Source of the DNA: WRMS01 sp038562165 | GTDB taxonomy: Bacteria > Bacillota > Peptococcia > DRI-13 > UBA5745 | Length of the DNA stretch: 64,000 bases | Assembly (NCBI GenBank): GCA_038562165.1 | Contig: JBCFAO010000017.1 | Location: 10,460-74,459, forward strand | Direction of reading: 5' to 3' | Part shown: positions 60,027 to 64,000 of the stretch, in pieces | Numbering within the stretch: the first letter of the stretch is position 1 | Layout: every line of letters starts with the position of its first letter | Made by a program: the position numbers and the translations under genes | The notes under the pieces: model-generated | What the model saw: the letters and a program-made list of their open reading frames with translations, nothing else | The model's database searches: none | What the model was told of the DNA's origin: nothing

Positions 60027-60557
60027 ATGAAGATCCAGATTCGCGCCAGGAATTTTCAAGCATCAGAAAAAGCCAAGGAGTATGTAGAAAAGCGTCTCAG
60101 TAAGTTGGACAGGCTTTTGGACAAAGATGTGGAAGCTACAGCGACTTTGATCGGAGAGAAAAACAGGCAGAGAATTGAAATTACGATACCGGTCAATGGC
60201 TTCATCCTAAGAGGAGAAGAAGAGGATGAAGATTTATTTACAGCCATAGATTTAGTCTCGGATAAACTGGAAAAGCAACTGGTTCGCAGCAAAGAAAGAT
60301 TCTCCAAAAAAGGACGGCTCTCGGTGACGAAGCTTCCTACTTTAGCAGGCTTGTCTCCTGCCAGGGATGACGACGATGAGCTGAAAGTCCGGATCAAGCA
60401 GTTTTCCGCCAAGCCCATGCATTTGGATGAAGCGATTACCCGGATGGACATGGTAGGCCATACATTCTTTGCTTTCAATAATGCCGAGACAGGGTTCATC
60501 AATGTGGTATACCGACGCCATGACGGCCATTACGGCTTATTGGAGCCGGAAATGTAA
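60027..60557 (+). CDS. hpf: Long-form ribosome hibernation promoting factor
   Basis: The 176-residue protein has the N-terminal ribosome-binding domain (MKIQIRARNFQASEKAKEYVEKRLSKLDRL region) and the C-terminal dimerisation domain (IKQFSAKPMHLDEAITRMDMVGHTFFAF...VVYRRHDGHYGLLEP). Long HPF alone forms 100S ribosome dimers in resting cells. The ATG follows TTGGAGGTG. A terminator follows. Confidence 0.96.
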   Translation: MKIQIRARNFQASEKAKEYVEKRLSKLDRLLDKDVEATATLIGEKNRQRIEITIPVNGFILRGEEEDEDLFTAIDLVSDKLEKQLVRSKERFSKKGRLSVTKLPTLAGLSPARDDDDELKVRIKQFSAKPMHLDEAITRMDMVGHTFFAFNNAETGFINVVYRRHDGHYGLLEPEM

Positions 60558-60637
60558 ACAAGGGGGCAGTCATAAACGGTATTACGGTATTAATGAAGTA
60601 TTACAAGCATTTGCATCAACGGCTAAAGCAATAAGCA

Positions 60638-60679
60638 AACCCCCGGCAACCGCCAAACCGGTCCGCCGGGGGTTGTTTT
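60638..60679 (+). terminator. Terminator after hpf
   Basis: CCCCCGGC and GCCGGGGG close a hairpin that runs into TTGTTTT. The sequence GGGTTGTTTTAACAATA is then repeated directly at about 21-base spacing. Confidence 0.75.
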
Positions 60680-60743
60680 AACAATAGCGGGGTTGTTTTA
60701 ACAATAATAGTTGATAATGGAAGATAAAATTGAAAATGAGGGC

Positions 60744-61160
60744 TTATGACTTGTTGGCCATCAGATCTTTAAGCACGTCTACCGCCAAAGGCACCGCTTG
60801 GGCAACGGGCAGATCTTGGGCGCCTACTATATAATGATTGCAGCGGTTGAGAGGCAGCAAAATTTTTTGTGCCGGACTTTGGCTGACGGCGGCGGCCATG
60901 GCAGGGGTAATCTCTCCCAGCAGGGCGTCGGCGGCAATGATGCCGATAGGGCCAATAATAAAGTCGGCGTCCCGGCAATTAATCACCACCGGATTTTCGC
61001 CGGTGGCTCCGTGGTCGGCGCCGGCTTTCAGCATAGCGGCCGTAGCAATGCTGTTGCTGCCGATGGCAAAAAGCCGGACCGCCAGACCTGCTTCTTTGAT
61101 TTTGCTTACCAGCAGGCTGCCGATTTTGCCGCCCTGGCCATCGATAATCACAATTTTCAT
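60744..61160 (-). CDS. DUF3842 family protein
   Basis: The 138-residue protein starts with a nucleotide-binding-type turn (MKIVIIDGQGGKIGSLLV) and continues with ATAAMLKAGADHGATGE, DADFIIGPIGIIAADALLGEITPAMA and LPLNRC. It has no membrane segment. The fold looks Rossmann-like; the function is not known. The ATG at 61160 follows GGAGGGATG. It is divergent from the ECF/DUF1893 fusion gene next door, so the two may be linked functionally. Confidence 0.8.
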   Translation of the reverse strand: MKIVIIDGQGGKIGSLLVSKIKEAGLAVRLFAIGSNSIATAAMLKAGADHGATGENPVVINCRDADFIIGPIGIIAADALLGEITPAMAAAVSQSPAQKILLPLNRCNHYIVGAQDLPVAQAVPLAVDVLKDLMANKS

Positions 61161-61396
61161 CAGACATCCCTCCGTCAACATCATACCACAAATATTACGA
61201 GACGTCTGCGGCAATCGCCGTGCCTTTACAATTGAAAATTTTCTGCTGAGTCGTTATATATAGAATTGACAGCCGGCGGCGGAGAGTATAAAGTGTAAAT
61301 AAGCAAACAGCGGGGCTGCAGCTCTGCAAGATATCTAAGAATGGATCCGGATTTAATAATTTGGAATAAATGAATAAGCGCTAAACGATGATGAAG

Positions 61397-61451
61397 AAGA
61401 TCCATGAAGGATCAGGGCACCCAAGCATGGGGGCATTCTTGATCTTTTTTT
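61397..61451 (+). promoter_or_regulatory. Attenuator-like leader of the ECF/DUF1893 gene
   Basis: AAGATC..GGATCA can close with TGATCTT to form a terminator hairpin followed by TTTTTTT. Alternatively GATCC (61399) pairs with GGATC (61409) in a small hairpin, which would break the terminator. It lies 25 bases before the start codon at the end of a roughly 200-base leader. It may be the end of an unrecognised riboswitch. Confidence 0.55.
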
Positions 61452-61475
61452 ATGATAAGAAGGAGTGTAACGAAC

Positions 61476-62582
61476 ATGAAAAACAAACTCGGGTCTTCTT
61501 CCCATCAACTAACGGCTGCGGCCTTGATGACGGCTCTGGGGCTGGTTTTGCCTTACGCAACTGCTCATATGTTTGGGGTGCCGGGCACGGTTTTGCTGCC
61601 TATGCATTTGCCCATCCTGCTTTGCGGCCTCCTTTGCGGGCCAAAATACGGAGTGCTTTGCGCTATTGTTACGCCGGTAATCTCTTCTGTGCTGACGGGC
61701 ATGCCGCCGGCCTATCCTATGCTGCCCATCATGCTGGCTACACTGATTGGCTTTGCTCTGGTTGGCGGCTTGGCTTATCGCCATTTTCGGCTGCCTATCT
61801 ATCCCTCGCTGCTTCTAGCCATGATTTGCGGCTGGGGCCTTTATGCTCTGGCCTTCCAGGCCTTGTTTTTGGCCGGCGGCGGCAACCTGCGGGCCTTGAC
61901 GGTAACGGCGGCCTTAGCTGCCGGCTTGCCGGGAATTATTGCCCAGCTTTTGCTGGTGCCTTTTTTGGTCAAACGGCTGGAGAAATATTTAAGAACTCCT
62001 AAGGCTTTGCCGGTGGAGAAAAGTGGGCAAGTTGTCACAACTGCTCAAACTGCCCAAAGGGATACGGAAAAGCTTTCATTAATGGAAACAAATAAATTAG
62101 CGGAAGAGAAAAGGGGAGCCGACATGGATGAAAAGGCAAGAATCCTGGGTGTGGAGCCGGAGCTTTTAACGGAAGCCTGCAAGATGATCAAAGAAGAGGG
62201 GACCAGTTGCGTAATTATCAAGGAAGGCAGCATTGTATATACTGCCGACGGCAGAGGTGTGGCGCCCTTGTTGACTATATATGAAAAGGAAAAGCTGGCG
62301 GCAAGCTGCGTGGTGGACCGTATCATCGGTAAAGCGGCGGCGATGATTTTAGTTTTAGGCGGTGCAAAATCTGTCTATGGCGAAATCATGAGCAAGGCGG
62401 CACGGGAGTACCTGGAAGCCAGAGACATTCCCTGCCAGTACGGTCTTTGCGTGGATGTGATCACCGGCCGAACCGGCACCGGCATTTGTCCTATTGAAAG
62501 CTCGGTGTTGTCTATCGACGATCCGGCAGAAGGTTTTGAAGCTTTGACAAAAAGGCTGGCAGAACTGCGCAAAGCCATGTAA
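61476..62582 (+). CDS. Fusion of an ECF transporter S-component-like domain with DUF1893
   Basis: The 368-residue protein has two parts. Residues 1-175 are membrane-embedded with about five or six helices (LTAAALMTALGLVLPYATAH; GPKYGVLCAIVTPVISSVLTG; LATLIGFALVGGLAY), as in ECF substrate-binding subunits. After a Gln/Thr-rich linker and short coiled coil, residues about 225-350 form a DUF1893 domain (EGTSCVIIKEGSIVYTADGRGVAPLL; RIIGKAAAMILVLGGAKSVYG; GICPIESSVL). DUF1893 has been placed in the cytidine-deaminase-like fold superfamily. A substrate that is imported and then bound or altered by the soluble domain is an attractive guess. The ATG follows AAGGAGTG. Confidence 0.83.
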   Translation: MKNKLGSSSHQLTAAALMTALGLVLPYATAHMFGVPGTVLLPMHLPILLCGLLCGPKYGVLCAIVTPVISSVLTGMPPAYPMLPIMLATLIGFALVGGLAYRHFRLPIYPSLLLAMICGWGLYALAFQALFLAGGGNLRALTVTAALAAGLPGIIAQLLLVPFLVKRLEKYLRTPKALPVEKSGQVVTTAQTAQRDTEKLSLMETNKLAEEKRGADMDEKARILGVEPELLTEACKMIKEEGTSCVIIKEGSIVYTADGRGVAPLLTIYEKEKLAASCVVDRIIGKAAAMILVLGGAKSVYGEIMSKAAREYLEARDIPCQYGLCVDVITGRTGTGICPIESSVLSIDDPAEGFEALTKRLAELRKAM

Positions 62583-62741
62583 TAGGGCGTCTTACCGGCA
62601 GACTAACTACTTAAAAGTTTAAGTTTTATACATTCGGGCAGGCTTGACCAACTTTTTCAGTGGCCAGAAAAGAGCGGTGAACCATGGGGCGCCCGCCGGG
62701 TAGTGACGGTGCTGCGGCGCTGCCGGCTCTGACCCCCGTCT
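62583..62741. other. Left part of a 620-base gene-free region
   Basis: No gene is visible from 62583 to 63203. The region is GC-rich to about 62740, then holds repeat array 4, then turns AT-rich before the short membrane-peptide gene. Confidence 0.5.
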
Positions 62742-62961
62742 GTGCAAAAATTGCGTTTGTATGAAAATCGGCGGGGCCGGTTGAGCAAAAATTGCGTTTG
62801 TATGTGAAATGCAAAAGGGTTATTACCGCACAACCGCAAAATTTGCACAGAAGCGGCCTGAATTTGGCTAAATTACCTCTAAGCCAGCATGCAAATCACG
62901 TACAAACGCAAAAATTGCACAGGCGGGTGACCGAAACCACACACAACCGGAAAAATTGAAC
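62742..62961. repeat. Array 4 of the dispersed repeat: two forward and three reverse copies
   Basis: Forward copies GTGCAAAAATTGCGTTTGT (62742-62760) and GAGCAAAAATTGCGTTTGT (62783-62801) start 41 bases apart. Reverse copies lie at 62830-62848 (ACAACCGCAAAATTTGCAC), 62902-62920 (ACAAACGCAAAAATTGCAC) and 62943-62961 (ACAACCGGAAAAATTGAAC, decayed). The last two also start 41 bases apart. Copies here are 19 bases and share the GCGTTTGT ending, distinct from arrays 1 and 3. Confidence 0.88.
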
Positions 62962-63147
62962 AAAAGCTGCCCAATCGGTGGCCGCTCTGTCCCTTTCCGT
63001 TTTTGTTTGCGCCTAAACTAAATGACATTGTTGGATTATGTATATCCTTCTTTTCGTTTAATGAACTGTCTCAATTTTTGTGCAGTAAGCTGAATGGCTA
63101 TTTTTCCATAAACACTCCATGGCTATGCTGACACTTTAACTTTCCCA

Positions 63148-63179
63148 ATATCATTTTTTATGATATGATAGGCCTATCA
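63148..63179. promoter_or_regulatory. Overlapping palindromes upstream of a short membrane-peptide gene
   Basis: ATATCAT/ATGATAT (63148-63166) overlaps a perfect 14-base palindrome TGATAGGCCTATCA (63166-63179), 25 bases before the start codon. They may be an operator. Confidence 0.45.
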
Positions 63180-63203
63180 ATATTTCTTTAAGGGGTTGGG
63201 CCA

Positions 63204-63314
63204 ATGTCTAAAAATACAAGAGAGCGTTTCATTAAAAGCGTTGTGATCGTTATTCTGGTATTTTTCATCTTTTCCATTATAGTGCCGTTAGTCCCCTGGA
63301 ACAGCTTCCTGTAA
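63204..63314 (+). CDS. Short single-span membrane peptide (36 residues)
   Basis: ATG at 63204 follows AAGGGG. The product has a basic start (MSKNTRERFIKS), one hydrophobic helix (VVIVILVFFIFSIIVPLV, residues 13-30) and a short outer tail PWNSFL. I do not recognise a family. A real ribosome site, the balanced topology (positive side inside) and a palindromic upstream region argue for a true gene. It could be a toxin, a regulator of a membrane enzyme, or a spore or stress peptide; none can be chosen. Confidence 0.6.
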   Translation: MSKNTRERFIKSVVIVILVFFIFSIIVPLVPWNSFL

Positions 63315-63399
63315 GCTTCCTAATATATAGATAGAGGCGGCTGTATTGCCAGGTTTATAAGGAAACGGAAAAGAAAAAGTAGCGGTGAGAAAAAGCTGA

Positions 63400-63504
63400 G
63401 ACCGGACAGGCGGCGATTGCCTGCAGAGTTTTGGAGACAAGCCCCGGAGCATTAAGAAGCCGGGAAGCTTTCTTCCAATACTAATGAAATCGCCGCCGCC
63501 GGTC
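63400..63504 (+). ncRNA. Candidate structured RNA
   Basis: GACCGG-ACA-GGCGGCGATT (63400-63418) pairs with AATCGCCGCC-G-CCGGTC (63488-63504). A large internal loop follows, then a second stem of TTGG, CAAGC and CCCGG with CCGGG, AGCTT and TCCAA. Two long stems around an open middle recall 6S RNA, but the length (about 105 nt) is short. A weak T-rich stretch follows. It could also be the 3' structure of the membrane-peptide transcript. Confidence 0.45.
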
Positions 63505-63646
63505 TGTTTAATTTCCGGTCCTGCCGCAACCCAGCCCTCCGGAAACGGATAAGCCGGACACCCCGTCTAATCCTCCTAATCCCTTACAAAATATAAAGGT
63601 ATATTGCAAAGCTTTATAATTTTTTCAAAAAAAGCAAAAAAAGTAG
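63505..63646. other. AT-rich region ahead of the rrn-like promoters
   Basis: No gene, repeat or clear element is visible between the structured RNA candidate and the first rrn-like promoter. Confidence 0.4.
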
Positions 63647-63675
63647 TTGCAAAAGGAGAAGAAGGGTGGTAATAT
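63647..63675 (+). promoter_or_regulatory. Upstream rrn-like promoter (P1)
   Basis: TTGCAA, 17 bases, TAATAT, preceded by an A/T-rich stretch of the UP-element kind. A lysine-rich open frame at 63726-63938 downstream has no ribosome site and is not counted as a gene. Confidence 0.6.
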
Positions 63676-63912
63676 AAGAATCCGCCCCCCCCAAGAAGGG
63701 GCAAACCTCCAGGAAACATCGAATAGTGCCGAAACCCAAATCTCAGGATGAAGGCCAGGCCAGTGACGAAGAATTTTTTGATCAAGCCAAGGCAAGCGCA
63801 GATAACTTGAACAAAAAAGGCGAGTCAGAATCTTTAGGGCACCGAAAAGAACCGCCTCCCTCGTTGGAGAAAACGGTTAAAAAAAAGGGCCGAAAAAAGA
63901 TAAAAAAAGGTG

Positions 63913-63941
63913 TTGACAACGAGGAAGGGATTTGCTAATAT
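63913..63941 (+). promoter_or_regulatory. Downstream rrn-like promoter (P2)
   Basis: TTGACA, a 17-base spacer and TAATAT form a near-consensus promoter with A-tracts upstream. The leader CTTGAAAACTGAACAGTTGAAAG that follows is typical just before 16S rRNA in Bacillota. The rRNA itself lies beyond the window. Confidence 0.8.
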
Positions 63942-64000
63942 GTAAAAGCCGTCGCGAAAAAGACGGGCCGATCCTTGAAAACTGAACAGTTGAAAGAAAA

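Noticed and set aside
61388..62002. Plus-strand open frame of 204 codons in another frame of the ECF/DUF1893 gene
   Set aside because: It starts within the leader terminator and overlaps a well-supported membrane protein in a different frame; its content has no plausible domain.
63726..63938. Lysine-rich 70-codon open frame between the two rrn-like promoters
   Set aside because: No ribosome site; it runs into the -35 box of the second promoter; low complexity rather than protein-like.

Overview
The window looks like a chromosomal stretch of an anaerobic, endospore-former-type Bacillota (Clostridia, perhaps Peptococcaceae-like). Support comes from a CodY regulator, a perfect HrcA/CIRCE heat-shock operator, a large SRP RNA of the Bacillus/Clostridium kind, VanRS-like, YtrAB-like and MocR-type regulators, an [FeFe]-hydrogenase-like protein, cobalamin and FMN riboswitches, and two clear sigma-54 promoters beside enhancer-binding activators. 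Base composition is near 50 % GC, genes are closely packed, and most have strong AGGAGG-type ribosome sites. I see no transposase, tRNA or CRISPR array. The right edge runs into the promoter and leader of what is probably a ribosomal RNA operon. The species assignment is inference.

Layout. 1-7.9 kb, minus strand: one operon from a sigma-54 promoter, with an anchored TAXI-type receptor, a sensor kinase carrying its own solute-binding domain, an NtrC-type regulator, a TAXI lipoprotein, two TctC receptors, TctB and the first codons of TctA. This mixes TRAP-TAXI receptors with a tripartite tricarboxylate transporter. 8-12.6 kb: a ferredoxin/flavodoxin protein divergent from a metallo-beta-lactamase-fold hydrolase, then a VanRS-like pair without vanHAX and a CofE-like gene. 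12.6-14.9 kb: a LeuA-like protein that has lost catalytic residues, and a CIRCE-controlled Hsp20. 15-20.3 kb: a MacA/MacB/TolC-like export operon. 20.3-24.6 kb: a repeat array, then a cysteine desulfidase with its sigma-54 activator, and a GH25 lysozyme. 24.6-30.3 kb: an FAH-family enzyme, an AroA-like and a GcvH-like protein each missing key residues, a MocR regulator with Arg at the PLP-lysine position, and a cysteine synthase. 30.5-33.7 kb: a second MacAB-like exporter. 34-35.5 kb: pyrBI behind an attenuator-like leader. 35.8-43.4 kb: a Dpp/Opp peptide importer with a beta-lactamase-fold hydrolase and an LD-carboxypeptidase, suggesting use of cell-wall peptides. 43.6-45.3 kb: Lrp-type regulator and alanine dehydrogenase. 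45.3-48.7 kb: BtuFCD-like importer under a cobalamin riboswitch. 48.7-55.4 kb: a dipeptidase, a nitroreductase, a flavoprotein, the hydrogenase-like protein and an YtrAB-type ABC system. 55.6-58.1 kb: SRP RNA, codY and comFC. 58.3-62.6 kb: a DnaA-box cluster, cold-shock gene, RibU with FMN riboswitch, hpf, DUF3842 and an ECF S-component/DUF1893 fusion. 62.6-64 kb: a repeat array, a 36-residue membrane peptide, a strong structured-RNA candidate and tandem rrn-like promoters.

Two things stand out. First, a dispersed 19-20 bp repeat sits in four intergenic regions. In three of them it forms arrays with a 40-41 bp period, left-hand copies in one orientation and right-hand copies in the other. Second, between 12.6 and 29 kb four intact-length homologues of well-known proteins (LeuA, AroA, GcvH, MocR) lack residues normally essential to their chemistry. 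Neither is explained by ordinary annotation.
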